A stretch of 64,000 nt of DNA from Planctomonas deserti. GTDB taxonomy: Bacteria > Actinomycetota > Actinomycetes > Actinomycetales > Microbacteriaceae. How positions within the stretch are numbered: position 1 is the first letter of the stretch; each line of letters starts with the position of its first letter. Of this stretch, positions 7,914-17,221 are shown in pieces. The stretch lies in the NCBI RefSeq assembly GCF_003067705.1, contig NZ_QANL01000003.1, positions 124,001-188,000 of the forward strand. The letters are read 5' to 3'. The position numbers were made by a program, and so were the translations under genes. Below the pieces are notes generated by a model that was given only the letters and a program-made list of their open reading frames with translations, searched no databases and was not told the DNA's origin.

Positions 7914-8411
7914 ATGAGCAACGACGACATGATCTCTCACGACGACGCGGTGAAGAAGGTCGGGGAACTGATCAAGGACATCCGCACGGCCATGCTGACC
8001 ACGGTGGAGCCCGACGGCTCGCTGGTGAGCCGGCCCATGGCGGTGCAGGAGGTCGAGTTCGACGGCGACCTGTGGTTCGCGACCGACGCGGACTCGCACA
8101 AGACCGCCGAGATCGGCGCCACCACCAAGGTGAACGTCTCCTTCAGCTCGTCGGGCGCTTGGGTGTCGGTCTCCGGCCACGCTGAGGTGCTCGACGACCG
8201 TGCGAAGGCCAAGGAGCTGTGGAACCCCGCGCTCGAGGCTTGGTTCCCGGACGGACCCGAGTCGCCCGGCCTGCGCCTGCTGAAGGTGTCCGCCGACTCC
8301 GCCGAGTACTGGGACACGCCCGGCAAGATCGCGACCGCGCTGAGCTTCGTGAAGGCGAAGAACAAGGGCGAGCGCTTCGAGGGCGGCGAGAACGAGACCG
8401 TCGAGCTCTAG
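7914..8411 (+). CDS. Pyridoxamine 5'-phosphate oxidase-fold general stress protein
   Basis: A 165-residue protein of the general stress protein 26 / PPOX-like family, a split beta-barrel that binds FMN or a related flavin. Characteristic segments are the N-terminal helix with MLTTVEPDGSLVSRPM, the barrel strand VEFDGDLWFATDADSHKTAEI, KVNVSFSS, and the C-terminal SAEYWDTPGKIATALSF. It probably acts as a cytoplasmic oxidoreductase or flavin-binding stress protein; a true PNPOx role is unlikely. The start at 7914 has a strong GAGGAGGAG ribosome site. A GGCGTAGCGT -10 element (7863-7872) precedes it, the same motif as in front of the acidic-protein genes. Confidence 0.85.
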   Translation: MSNDDMISHDDAVKKVGELIKDIRTAMLTTVEPDGSLVSRPMAVQEVEFDGDLWFATDADSHKTAEIGATTKVNVSFSSSGAWVSVSGHAEVLDDRAKAKELWNPALEAWFPDGPESPGLRLLKVSADSAEYWDTPGKIATALSFVKAKNKGERFEGGENETVEL

Positions 8412-8439
8412 CGAGCCGCACCGCGACCCGGAACAACGG

Positions 8440-8476
8440 AAGCGGCGCCCGTCCCTCGAAAGGACGGGCGCCGCTT
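8440..8476 (+). terminator. Rho-independent terminator after the PPOX-like gene
   Basis: A perfect 15-bp stem (8440-8454 with 8462-8476) with a seven-base loop, ending in a short T run, lies 29 bp after the stop codon and between convergent genes. Confidence 0.8.
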
Positions 8477-8492
8477 TCGCGTGCAATCGGGG

Positions 8493-8960
8493 TCAGGGAA
8501 GGGTGGTGTCGCCGGTGTCCGCCTCGTCGGAGTTGCCCTCGAGCCCCTCGACGATCCCGTTCGTCTGATCGAAGGGATGCGCCGGGTCGCCGAGGTCGCC
8601 GAGGTTGCTGCCTCCGGTGCTTCCGATGCTTCCGGTGGAGCCGACGGTCGCGTCGTGCGTGGCGCCGGTAGTGCTGCCGACTCCGGCCGCTCCGGTGGTC
8701 AGTCCGGTCGTACCGTCGCCGACACCCGCAGTTCCGGCGCCGAACGCATCGGTGCCCGCCCCCGCGGTGTCTGCTCCAGCGGTGTCCGCTCCAGCATGGT
8801 GGCCGCCGCTGCCGGTGAAGTCGACGTCGTCGTACTGGCCGGTGGATTCGCCGCTGGTCTTGAGATCCTGGGCGTCTACCGGGTGGGCCGCCGATGAAGC
8901 GGTGCCGTTCGCGTGTCCATCATCATTGAGGTTTCCGCTAAGCGGTTCGTTGTTGGTCAT
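8493..8960 (-). CDS. Low-complexity Gly/Thr/Ala/Asp protein (155 aa)
   Basis: A 155-residue low-complexity protein beginning MTNNEPLSGNLNDDGHANGT. A central region (about 50-120) consists of near-repeats of the type AGADTAG and GSTGSIGSTGG, followed by an acidic tail (NSDEADTGDTTLP). It is likely disordered and cytoplasmic, with no recognisable domain. It belongs in composition and promoter layout to the acidic-protein set of this window: TAGTGT lies six bases before the ATG. It converges on the PPOX-like stress gene. The repetitive centre implies slippage-prone length variation between strains. Confidence 0.65.
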   Translation of the reverse strand: MTNNEPLSGNLNDDGHANGTASSAAHPVDAQDLKTSGESTGQYDDVDFTGSGGHHAGADTAGADTAGAGTDAFGAGTAGVGDGTTGLTTGAAGVGSTTGATHDATVGSTGSIGSTGGSNLGDLGDPAHPFDQTNGIVEGLEGNSDEADTGDTTLP

Positions 8961-8966
8961 GGCGGC

Positions 8967-8972
8967 ACACTA
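8967..8972 (-). promoter_or_regulatory. -10 box for leaderless low-complexity gene
   Basis: On the minus strand GGGCGTAGTGT is followed by six bases and the ATG at 8960, indicating a leaderless transcript. Confidence 0.6.
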
Positions 8973-9072
8973 CGCCCACGCCAGCGGCCCCGGTAGAGCG
9001 TCGGATGCCCCAATAGCCCCGGGTGGGGAAACTGCCAGGACCGGCCTTCGGCGGCGCGCCGCCTAGGGCGGT

Positions 9073-9306
9073 CTACTCCTGGGTGCCGTACAGGTTCCCG
9101 GGCCGGTTGAGGTCGGCCAGGGGAGCGTCGCCGGCCTCGCCCAGGTCCTCGCCCGCGGGCACCTGGTCCAGCGTGACCAGCCCGTCCGGATCCTTCTCGT
9201 CGCGCTCGCCCGTGATCCGCTCGGCATACGCGGTGGAGCCCTCGCCCTGTGCGGCGTGCTGCTCGGCCTCGCGCTCGTCCTTGCCGTTGTCCTGCGTGTT
9301 CGACAT
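9073..9306 (-). CDS. Small acidic hydrophilic protein (77 aa)
   Basis: A 77-residue hydrophilic protein, MSNTQDNGKDEREAEQHAAQ at the start and DLNRPGNLYGTQE at the end, rich in Asp, Glu, Gly and Gln. It is likely unstructured in isolation and has no signal peptide. I do not recognise a function. It is part of the window's set of small acidic genes and has a TAGGCT -10 box six bases before its ATG, so it is likely leaderless. It is divergent from the MBL-fold hydrolase gene 120 bp away. Confidence 0.7.
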   Translation of the reverse strand: MSNTQDNGKDEREAEQHAAQGEGSTAYAERITGERDEKDPDGLVTLDQVPAGEDLGEAGDAPLADLNRPGNLYGTQE

Positions 9307-9312
9307 GCCTCA

Positions 9313-9318
9313 AGCCTA
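9313..9318 (-). promoter_or_regulatory. -10 box for leaderless acidic-protein gene
   Basis: On the minus strand CCTAGGCT is followed by six bases and the ATG at 9306. Confidence 0.55.
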
Positions 9319-9425
9319 GGGGTCACCCTGACCCGGCCTCCGTGGAGACGCCACGCCCGCGACCCGCGGCGAGCACGCGCGTAGCGTTGACGCCAACTCG
9401 ACACCACACGCGGAAGGCAGAGCTC

Positions 9426-10277
9426 ATGGCTTGGGACAACGGCGGCGACACGGCGGGCAGCGCATCGAACGACGGCGGACGGGCCGGGGGTGCGGCGAGC
9501 GGCCGAGCGGGCCGGCCGAGGCGCGGACAGCCGGTCTTCACGAAGAACGTGGCTCCCGGCATCCACCGGCTGGAGCACGCGTTCGTCAACCTGTATCTGG
9601 TCGAGGACGGGGACGCCCTCACGCTCGTCGACACCGGGCTGCCCACCACCTGGCCCCTGTTGCTCCGGGCACTTGCGGTGCTCGAGCGGCACCCGGCCGA
9701 CATCACGGCCATCGCGCTGACGCACGCCCACTTCGATCACCTGGGCTTCGCGCGGCGGGCGCAGAGCGAGCTCGGCGTGCCGGTGTGGGCGCACGCGAAG
9801 GAGGAGTACATCGCGGAGCACCCGTACCGCTACGCGCACGAGAACAATCGCTTCCTCTACCCGATCCTGCACCCGGGCTCGATCCCCATCCTCGGCCGGA
9901 TGGCCGTGGCCGGCGCTCTCAACGTCGAGGGGATCACGGGACTGCGCACCTGGGAACCCGGGGCGACGGCCGACGTACCCGGCCGCCCGCGCGTCGTGTT
10001 CACGCCGGGGCACACCTTCGGGCACTGTGCACTGCACTTCCCCGACCGCGACACGCTGATCAGCGGGGATGCCCTCGTGACCCTCGATCCGTACACGGGC
10101 GTTACGGGGCCGCAGATCGTGTCGGGCGCCGCGACGGCCGACAGCGTCGAGGCGCTGATGACGCTGGACGCGCTGGCGGCGACGGATGCGTCCGTCGTGC
10201 TGCCCGGGCACGGCGAGCCGTGGCGCGGAGGCATCGAGGCCGCCGTCGATCACGCGCGGGACATGGGGCCCTCCTGA
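9426..10277 (+). CDS. MBL-fold metallo-hydrolase
   Basis: A 283-residue metallo-beta-lactamase-fold hydrolase. The metal-binding motif H100-x-H102-x-D104-H105 is in THAHFDHLGF. Further ligands are in TPGHTFGHCALH, the bridging Asp in ISGDALV, and the final His in VLPGHGEP. Substrate is unknown; glyoxalase II-like, lactonase and other hydrolases share the motifs. The first ~35 residues are a Gly/Ala/Arg-rich tail absent from typical family members and probably flexible. GGAAGG precedes the ATG, and a TAGCGT -10 box lies about 40 bp upstream (9382-9387). Confidence 0.85.
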   Translation: MAWDNGGDTAGSASNDGGRAGGAASGRAGRPRRGQPVFTKNVAPGIHRLEHAFVNLYLVEDGDALTLVDTGLPTTWPLLLRALAVLERHPADITAIALTHAHFDHLGFARRAQSELGVPVWAHAKEEYIAEHPYRYAHENNRFLYPILHPGSIPILGRMAVAGALNVEGITGLRTWEPGATADVPGRPRVVFTPGHTFGHCALHFPDRDTLISGDALVTLDPYTGVTGPQIVSGAATADSVEALMTLDALAATDASVVLPGHGEPWRGGIEAAVDHARDMGPS

Positions 10278-10329
10278 CCCTCACGTGTCCGGGAGGAGGC
10301 CTGCAGCCGACTCCCCGGTTAACGGCCGT

Positions 10330-10335
10330 TACCAT
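10330..10335 (+). promoter_or_regulatory. -10 box for carboxylesterase gene
   Basis: TACCAT is followed by six bases and the GTG at 10342, supporting that start and a leaderless transcript. Confidence 0.5.
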
Positions 10336-10341
10336 CGGACG

Positions 10342-11922
10342 GTGACTTCTCTCGCCATGAGCTACCTCCCGTCGGAGCTGGATGTCGAGGTGACCGGCGG
10401 GGTTGTGCGCGGCGTCCGGGAGCGGGCCGTCGACGCCTGGCGGGGCATCCCCTATGCGGCACCGCCGGTGGGGGACCTGCGCTTCCGCGCGCCGCAGCCC
10501 GTCGTGCCCTGGGTGGGCGCGCGCTTCGGCGACTCCTTCGGCAAGGTCGCGCCCCAGTCGCGAAAGGGCGCCTTCCTGGGTGCCCCGGAGGGCACGCCCA
10601 TGGGGGAGGACTGCCTCACCATCAACGTGATCGCCCCGGCCGGTGTGTCGCCGAGCGCCTCCGCGGCCGTGCGCGCGGCGCAGTTGCGGCCGGTCATGGT
10701 GTTCATCCACGGCGGCGCCTACAGCGTCGGTTCCTCCCGGGAGTTCCCCCAGCAGGGCGAGGCCCTCGTCCGGCAGGGCGGCGTGCTCTACGTCAGCTTC
10801 AACTACCGCATCGGGGCGCTCGGCTACCTCGACTTCAGCAGGTACTCCACCCAGGAGCGGCCCATCGAGAGCAACCTCGGGCTCCGCGACCAGGTGGCCG
10901 CGCTCGAGTGGGTGCGGGACAACATCCGCGCCTTCGGCGGCGACCCGGACAACGTGACGATCTTCGGCGAGTCCGCGGGCGGCAACGCCGTGACGACCCT
11001 GCTCGCGGTTCCCGCCGCGGGCGGCCTGTTCGCGCGAGCCATCGCGCAGAGCCCCCCGCCGAACGCCGTCTACCCGGCCGAGCTCACCGCGCACTGGGCC
11101 GGCGAGTTCGTCGCCGCGCTCGACGGCGCGAAGCCGGGGGAGGAGGAGACCGACACCGCTCGTGCCGTCGAGCTCCTCACCGGCTCCCCGTGGTCCCGGC
11201 TCGTCGAGGTCACGGACGCGATCATGCTGCGCACGCCGGACGAGTACCCGGGCACGATTAGCCTCTGCCCGGTCATCGACGGGGACTTCCTGCCCGAACG
11301 ACCGCTCGACGCGTTCAAGGCGGGGCGTGCCGCGCCCGTCCCGCTCATCATCGGCACCAACGACCGCGAGGGATCGTTGTTCCGCAAGCGACTCGACATC
11401 CTCGCAACCACGCCGAAGCGCATCGCCGCGGTGTTCGCGCGCACCGACCCGGACGCGCGACGGGAGATCGAGGCGCAGTACCCCGGCCTCCCGCGCCGGC
11501 GCGCCGCCCTGGACTTCGGCGGCGACTACGCCTTCTGGTTCCCCAGCGTCAAGGTTGCGGAGCGGCACGCCCGCTTCGCCCCCGTGTACTTCTACCGCTT
11601 CGACATCGCGCCGCGGCTGCTGCGCCTCGCGGGGTACGACGCGACGCACGGGCTCGAGCTCTTCGCGCTGTTCGACCGGATGGACGAGTGGTTCGGCCGG
11701 GCGATCACGACGCTCGGCGGTCGCCGGGCCTTCGTCGCGGCGGGGGAGCGGATGCGGCGCGCCTGGCTGTCCTTCGCCCACGACGGCACGGTGGACGAGA
11801 GCTGGCCGGCCTACGAGCCGGAGGCGCGAAGCACGCTCATCATCGACACCGTCGACCGCGTCGAGTCGGATCCGCGGTCGGGCCGTCGCAGGGCATGGCA
11901 GCGGTTCGTCCCGCACCTGTGA
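10342..11922 (+). CDS. Type B carboxylesterase / lipase family
   Basis: A 526-residue alpha/beta hydrolase of the carboxylesterase type B (para-nitrobenzyl esterase) family, hydrolysing carboxylic esters. Signs are the N-terminal WRGIPYAAPPVGDLRF and EDCLTINV signatures, the oxyanion-hole HGGAYSVGS, and nucleophile S211 in GESAGG. The likely acid is the Glu in GTNDREGSLF and the base the His in YDATHGLELF. No signal peptide is present, so it is probably intracellular. GTG at 10342 is favoured by the -10 box; ATG at 10357 is the alternative. The stop is ten bases from the Nudix gene start, so the two are likely co-transcribed. Confidence 0.9.
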   Translation: MTSLAMSYLPSELDVEVTGGVVRGVRERAVDAWRGIPYAAPPVGDLRFRAPQPVVPWVGARFGDSFGKVAPQSRKGAFLGAPEGTPMGEDCLTINVIAPAGVSPSASAAVRAAQLRPVMVFIHGGAYSVGSSREFPQQGEALVRQGGVLYVSFNYRIGALGYLDFSRYSTQERPIESNLGLRDQVAALEWVRDNIRAFGGDPDNVTIFGESAGGNAVTTLLAVPAAGGLFARAIAQSPPPNAVYPAELTAHWAGEFVAALDGAKPGEEETDTARAVELLTGSPWSRLVEVTDAIMLRTPDEYPGTISLCPVIDGDFLPERPLDAFKAGRAAPVPLIIGTNDREGSLFRKRLDILATTPKRIAAVFARTDPDARREIEAQYPGLPRRRAALDFGGDYAFWFPSVKVAERHARFAPVYFYRFDIAPRLLRLAGYDATHGLELFALFDRMDEWFGRAITTLGGRRAFVAAGERMRRAWLSFAHDGTVDESWPAYEPEARSTLIIDTVDRVESDPRSGRRRAWQRFVPHL

Positions 11923-11932
11923 GTCCCCGCCC

Positions 11933-12406
11933 GTGAGTCTGCCGCAGGTCTGCGTCTGCTACCTGATCCGTCGTCGGGCCGATGGGCGCGACGAGGTGCT
12001 GCTCGGCCGGAAGAAGAAGGGCCTCGGCCTCGGCAAGTACGTGGCGCCCGGCGGCAAGGTCGAGCCCGGCGAGGGCATCCGGGAGGCTATGACGCGGGAG
12101 GTGCTCGAGGAGGTGGGTCTCGCCGTCGAGGTCGCCGACCTGGCCGCCCGCGGCGTGCTGACCTACCTGTTCCCGCACCGGCCCGCCTGGAGTCAGCAGT
12201 CGTCGGTGTTCGTGACCCGCAGCTGGGCCGGGGTCGAACGGGAGTCGGACGAGCTGGCACCGGAGTGGTTCGCCATCGACGAGATCCCGCTCGGGTCGAT
12301 GTGGGACGACGCGAAGCACTGGCTGCCCGCGGCCCTGGCCGGCGAGTACGTGGAGGCCAGCTTCTCCTTCGGGCCCGACAACTCCTCGGTGGTCCTCCCC
12401 GCCTGA
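11933..12406 (+). CDS. Nudix hydrolase, MutT/MTH1-like
   Basis: A 157-residue Nudix hydrolase. Residues 41-63 form a full Nudix box (G41, E47, R55-E56, E59-E60, G62). The flanking LLGRKKKGLGLGKYVAPGGK resembles the MTH1/MutT group that cleaves oxidised purine nucleoside triphosphates to monophosphates, so nucleotide-pool sanitation is the best guess. Substrate specificity cannot be fixed from sequence. GTG start at 11933 follows the carboxylesterase stop by ten bases, suggesting an operon and perhaps translational reinitiation. Confidence 0.85.
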   Translation: MSLPQVCVCYLIRRRADGRDEVLLGRKKKGLGLGKYVAPGGKVEPGEGIREAMTREVLEEVGLAVEVADLAARGVLTYLFPHRPAWSQQSSVFVTRSWAGVERESDELAPEWFAIDEIPLGSMWDDAKHWLPAALAGEYVEASFSFGPDNSSVVLPA

Positions 12407-12467
12407 CCCGCTCGCGTTCGCGACCGCACGGCGGACACGGTCGCCGGCGGGGTCGGCCCTGCGGGAC

Positions 12468-12710
12468 TCACACGCGGGTGAGCGTCTCACCCTCCTGGAT
12501 GCGCTCGAGCAGGTCCGCCTTGCGAAGCCGGTAGTAGCCGGTGAGGCCCAGCCGACGCGCCCGGGCGCGCAGCTCCTCGACGGACTCCGGGCGCACCTCG
12601 TCGGCAACGGCGAACACGCCCTGCCTGCCCGTGGTCCGCTCGGGCCGCGCGCCCTTCCCGGCGTTCTTCTTCTGCTTCTTGCCGTCCTTCTTGCGGTGGT
12701 TCTCCGCCAT
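12468..12710 (-). CDS. Small Rho_N/SAP-like nucleic acid-binding protein
   Basis: An 80-residue protein with a strongly basic N-terminal tail (lysine-rich, residues 1-30) and a C-terminal three-helix domain resembling the N-terminal domain of transcription factor Rho: VEELRARARRLGLTGYYRLR followed by KADLLERIQ. Such domains bind single-stranded or structured nucleic acid, so RNA/DNA binding is likely; no catalytic domain is attached. It converges on the Nudix gene and is divergent from the phosphate transporter gene. Function beyond nucleic acid binding is unknown. Confidence 0.7.
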   Translation of the reverse strand: MAENHRKKDGKKQKKNAGKGARPERTTGRQGVFAVADEVRPESVEELRARARRLGLTGYYRLRKADLLERIQEGETLTRV

Positions 12711-12782
12711 GCCGTCCCCTTCCGCCGGACCGTCCGCGCGCGCACCTCAAGTCTGCACGGCCCCCGCCCGTCGCCCCCGAAG

Positions 12783-12804
12783 GTTCACCGGCAGTTCACG
12801 CGGC
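12783..12804 (+). promoter_or_regulatory. Candidate PHO box (PhoP-binding direct repeat)
   Basis: Two abutting 11-bp direct repeats, GTTCACCGGCA and GTTCACGCGGC, lie 43 bp before the PiT transporter start. This matches the unit length and core (GTTCA) of Streptomyces PHO boxes bound by the PhoP response regulator. A TAGTAT -10-like hexamer follows at 12807-12812, so a bound regulator would sit over the -35 region as an activator. Confidence 0.6.
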
Positions 12805-12846
12805 ACTAGTATCGGCCACGATGTATTCACAGTCTGAGACCACGTA

Positions 12847-14021
<1,175 letters not shown>

Positions 14022-14025
<4 letters not shown>

Positions 14026-14276
14026 TCGACTGGATGGCTTTTCTCATCGTCGCGGGCGCCTCGCTGCTGGCCGCCTGCCTCATCTCGGCGCTCTTCGCGC
14101 TCGGCGTGCGCCTGCTCGCCGTAGGCACGGAGTACGACGAGGAGGGCCGCAAGGTCTCCGTCACGGGCATCCGGCCCCAGGCGGCGACGATCGCCGGCTC
14201 GATCTGCTTCGGCCTCTGCGGGCTGGCCGTGCTGTACGGGGTGTACCTCATCGTCCCCGCGCTGCACGGCGGCTGA
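14022..14276 (+). CDS. Small two-TM membrane protein, coupled to pit
   Basis: An 84-residue protein with two hydrophobic segments (about 7-31 and 54-80) separated by a polar loop containing VGTEYDEEGRKVSVTGIRP. No enzymatic motif is present. Its ATG overlaps the pit stop codon (ATGA), so it is translationally coupled and may be an accessory subunit or stability factor of the phosphate transporter. That role is inferred from coupling only. Confidence 0.75.
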
Positions 14277-14383
14277 TCCCCGCCGCACTCGCGCCCCCGC
14301 CCCCGGTGGCGTAAACCCGAGCACGCCCGGAATAGGCTTGCCGCAGGCGCCTCCGCCCGCGAATCCCCTCCGCCCTCTTCCCG

Positions 14384-15853
14384 TTGGAGCAGATCATCTC
14401 GACGACTGAGCGGCCGCGCCGCACCCTTGCCGATGCCCTCGACCGCCGCTTCCGCTACACGGAGCGCGGGTCGACCCTCAGCCGGGAGGTGCGCGGAGGT
14501 CTCGTCACCTTCGTCACGATGGCGTACATCGTCATCCTCAACCCGCTGATCATCGGCGGCTTCAGCCCCGACCAGGCGGCGACCGACGTCGAGGGCGGAT
14601 ACCTCGCCGCGAGTGCGGTCAGCGCGGTCACGGCCCTCACCGCGGGCGTCATGACGATCCTCATCGGGGTGATCTCGAACCTGCCGTTCGGCATCGCCGC
14701 CGGACTCGGCATCAACTCGTTCCTCGCCGTGAGCGTCGTCGGCCAGGTGACCTGGCCCGAGGCCATGGGCCTCGTGGTCATCAACGGCCTCATCATCGTG
14801 CTCCTGGCATCCACCGGCCTCCGGGTGCTCATCTTCAACGCCGTCCCCGCGGAGCTGAAGACGGCGATCACCGTGGGCATCGGCCTGTTCATCGCGTTCA
14901 TCGGCCTCGTCGACGCCGGCTTCGTGCGTCCGAGCGGCGTGGCGTCGCCGCCCGTGCAGCTCGGCGACCAGGGCTCGATCGCGACGCTGCCGACCGTGGT
15001 CTTCCTGATCGCGCTGGTCATCATGGGCGTGCTCATGGCGCGCCGGGTCAAGGGTGCGCTGCTCATCGGGATCCTCGTCAGCACGGTCATCGCCATCATC
15101 GCCGAGGCGATCTTCCGGGTCGGGCCGTCGCAGGGCACGAACCCCGCGGGCTGGAACCTCAACGCCCCCGTGCTGCCGGACGCCGTCGTGTCGCTGCCCG
15201 ACCTGTCGCTGGTCGGCGCCTTCAGCTTCGGGGCGTTCGAGCGGATCGGCGCCCTCGCCGCGATCATGCTCGTCTTCACCCTCGTCTTCACCAACTTCTT
15301 CGACGCCATGGGCACCATGACCGGACTCGCCCGCGGCGCCGACCTGTCGGACCAGAACGGCAACTTCCCGGGCCTGCGCTCCGGCCTCATCATCGAGGGC
15401 GTCGGCGCGGTGGCGGGCGGCGGCACGTCGTCGTCGTCGAACACGATCTTCATCGACTCCGCGGCCGGCATCGGCGAGGGTGCCCGCACGGGACTCGCGT
15501 CGCTCATCACCGGCCTGCTGTTCCTCGCCGCGATGTTCTTCACGCCGCTGACCCAGGTCGTGCCGCTCGAAATCGCGGCCGCGGCCCTCGTCGTGGTCGG
15601 CGCCCTGATGGTGTCCCAGATCCAGCACGTGCAGTGGACGGACTTCTCGGTCTCGCTGCCCGTGTTCCTCACGATCATCGTCATGCCGCTGACCTACTCG
15701 ATCGCGAACGGCATCGGCGTCGGCTTCATCTCCTGGGTGATCGTGCGGGCCCTGTCGGGTCGTGCGCGGCACATCTCGCCGCTGCTCTGGGTGGTCGCCG
15801 CCGGCTTCCTCGTGTACTTCGCCCGTGGGCCCATCGAGAGCCTGATCGGCTAG
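14384..15853 (+). CDS. NCS2 family purine permease, AzgA-like
   Basis: A 489-residue nucleobase:proton symporter. The N-terminal FRYTERGSTLSREVRGGLVTF followed by MAYIVILNP is characteristic of the AzgA-type branch (adenine/guanine/hypoxanthine permeases) of NCS2, as is the TNFFDAMGTMTGLARGADL segment. Around 12-14 hydrophobic segments are visible. The likely role is import of purine bases. The start is unusual: only TTG at 14384 precedes the conserved N-terminus after an in-frame TAG, and no clear ribosome site is present. A TAGGCT -10 box at 14333-14338 gives a leader of ~40 bases. No purine riboswitch is recognisable. Confidence 0.85.
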   Translation: MEQIISTTERPRRTLADALDRRFRYTERGSTLSREVRGGLVTFVTMAYIVILNPLIIGGFSPDQAATDVEGGYLAASAVSAVTALTAGVMTILIGVISNLPFGIAAGLGINSFLAVSVVGQVTWPEAMGLVVINGLIIVLLASTGLRVLIFNAVPAELKTAITVGIGLFIAFIGLVDAGFVRPSGVASPPVQLGDQGSIATLPTVVFLIALVIMGVLMARRVKGALLIGILVSTVIAIIAEAIFRVGPSQGTNPAGWNLNAPVLPDAVVSLPDLSLVGAFSFGAFERIGALAAIMLVFTLVFTNFFDAMGTMTGLARGADLSDQNGNFPGLRSGLIIEGVGAVAGGGTSSSSNTIFIDSAAGIGEGARTGLASLITGLLFLAAMFFTPLTQVVPLEIAAAALVVVGALMVSQIQHVQWTDFSVSLPVFLTIIVMPLTYSIANGIGVGFISWVIVRALSGRARHISPLLWVVAAGFLVYFARGPIESLIG

Positions 15854-15867
15854 CTCGCGCGTTCGCG

Positions 15868-15889
15868 CCGCCCCGGACGACCGGGGCGG
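15868..15889 (+). terminator. Hairpin after the NCS2 permease gene
   Basis: A perfect 9-bp GC stem (15868-15876 with 15881-15889) and four-base loop begins 15 bp after the permease stop. No T tract follows. Confidence 0.55.
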
Positions 15890-15949
15890 ATCGGTCGGCT
15901 CGGGCACCGGTGGTTCACCGCTGCCCGCCTCGAAGGGAAGAAGGATCGC

Positions 15950-16684
15950 GTGACGGAATGGCTGAGCGCCTTCGGCGCCGGAGCCCTTGCAGGGGGCGCG
16001 CTGCTGATCGGCGCGGCGATCGCGTGGTTCGTGCACGTTCCACGGGGCGTCGTCGCGGGCATCATGGCCTTCGGCTCCGGCGTGCTCATCTCCGCGCTCG
16101 CCTTCGACCTCGTGCTCGAGGCGGAGGAGACCGGCGGCACCACCCCCACCGTCGTCGGCTTCCTGGCCGGCGCCGTGGCGTACGTGTCGGCGAACATCGC
16201 GCTGGATCGCATCGGCGCGCGCAAGCGCGAGCGCACGGGCGAGGGGTCGTCCGGGTCCGGAACGGGCATCGCGGTCGGCGCCCTGCTCGACGGGGTGCCG
16301 GAGAGCGCGGTGCTGGGGCTCAGCATGGTCGGCGGTGGCGGGGTGAGCGTGCCGATCCTCGCGGCGATCTTCATCTCGAACATCCCGGAGGGGCTCGCGA
16401 GCACGGCCGACCTCAAGCGCGACAAACGCGGCCTGCGGTACGTCGTGCTGCTCTGGGCGGGCATTGCCCTCGCTTGCGCGGTGGCCTCGCTGCTCGGCTT
16501 CGCCCTGCTCGACACGGCGAGCCCGGACCTGACGGCCGTCATCAACGCCATCGCGGCCGGCGCCATCCTCGCCATGATCTGCGACACCATGATCCCGGAG
16601 GCGTTCGACAGGGCGCGGGCGCTCACCGGCCTGCTCGCCACCATCGGTTTCCTCACGAGCTTCACCATTCACCAGATCTCATGA
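15950..16684 (+). CDS. ZIP family metal transporter
   Basis: A 244-residue membrane protein with about eight hydrophobic segments. It carries the ZIP metal-site helices in a zupT-like form: LLDGVPESAVLGLS and FISNIPEGLAST, where Asp/Pro/Glu and Asn/Pro/Glu triads would bind zinc, iron or other divalent cations during import. A polar loop (IGARKRERTGEGSSGSGTG) replaces the His-rich loop of many ZIPs. The GTG start at 15950 follows a GAAGGGAAGAAGG purine tract. Metal specificity cannot be read from the sequence. Confidence 0.85.
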   Translation: MTEWLSAFGAGALAGGALLIGAAIAWFVHVPRGVVAGIMAFGSGVLISALAFDLVLEAEETGGTTPTVVGFLAGAVAYVSANIALDRIGARKRERTGEGSSGSGTGIAVGALLDGVPESAVLGLSMVGGGGVSVPILAAIFISNIPEGLASTADLKRDKRGLRYVVLLWAGIALACAVASLLGFALLDTASPDLTAVINAIAAGAILAMICDTMIPEAFDRARALTGLLATIGFLTSFTIHQIS

Positions 16685-16686
16685 CC

Positions 16687-16716
16687 ATCGCCCCGTCCGA
16701 GAACGGACGGGGCGAT
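16687..16716. terminator. Hairpin between convergent genes
   Basis: A perfect 12-bp inverted repeat (16687-16698 with 16705-16716) with a six-base loop starts right after the ZIP transporter stop and precedes the stop of the convergent YtxH-like gene. Confidence 0.7.
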
Positions 16717-16748
16717 CGTCACGAGGATGGCGCGGCGCTGACGATCGG

Positions 16749-17159
16749 CTAGGCGGGGCGCTCGCCCTCGGTGCCGAGGTCGGTGTCGAACTTGAGGTCG
16801 GCGTCGGACACCGGGTCGCCCAGGGTCGAGCCGGCCGTGTTCGATCCGGTCTCGCTGAAGCCCGTGTCGGTGCTGCCGGCGCCGGGAGCCGTGTACGACC
16901 CGCCGGATGCCGAGGTGCTGCTTCCGTTGCCGCTCGTGCTGCTGCTGCCGCCACCGCCGAGTACGGTGTGCGCGACGCCGCCGAGGGCCGGCGCCTTCTC
17001 ACCCACGAAAGCCTCGACCTTCTCCGCAGCGCTGCGCACGGCGGGGCTCTGCCAGGTCTTGCTCGCGGTCGTCTTGATCTTGCGGTACTGCTCGCGGCCG
17101 GCCTTGCTGCCGAGGACGTATCCGATGCCGAGTCCGATGAGGAGGATGAGTCTTTTCAT
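16749..17159 (-). CDS. YtxH-like membrane-anchored protein
   Basis: A 136-residue protein with an N-terminal membrane anchor (residues 1-17, LILLIGLGIGYVLGSKAG) immediately followed by the basic REQYRKIK motif, the pattern of YtxH/general-stress membrane proteins. A helical stretch (to ~65) is followed by a Gly/Ser/Thr low-complexity linker and an acidic C-terminus with DADLKFDTDLGTEGE. The same anchor motif opens the 20040-20708 protein. The role is unknown; a stress-related, membrane-tethered protein is the likeliest reading. A GGCGTAGCGT -10 element precedes a leader carrying GGAGCC. Confidence 0.75.
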   Translation of the reverse strand: MKRLILLIGLGIGYVLGSKAGREQYRKIKTTASKTWQSPAVRSAAEKVEAFVGEKAPALGGVAHTVLGGGGSSSTSGNGSSTSASGGSYTAPGAGSTDTGFSETGSNTAGSTLGDPVSDADLKFDTDLGTEGERPA

Positions 17160-17221
17160 GCCGGGGCTCCATTCGCTAGGTCGAGAAGTCCGTCAACGCT
17201 ACGCCACGGCCATGCGGCGTC

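Noticed and set aside
14277-14383. Purine riboswitch upstream of the NCS2 permease
   Set aside because: The leader is too short and lacks the conserved purine-aptamer core.
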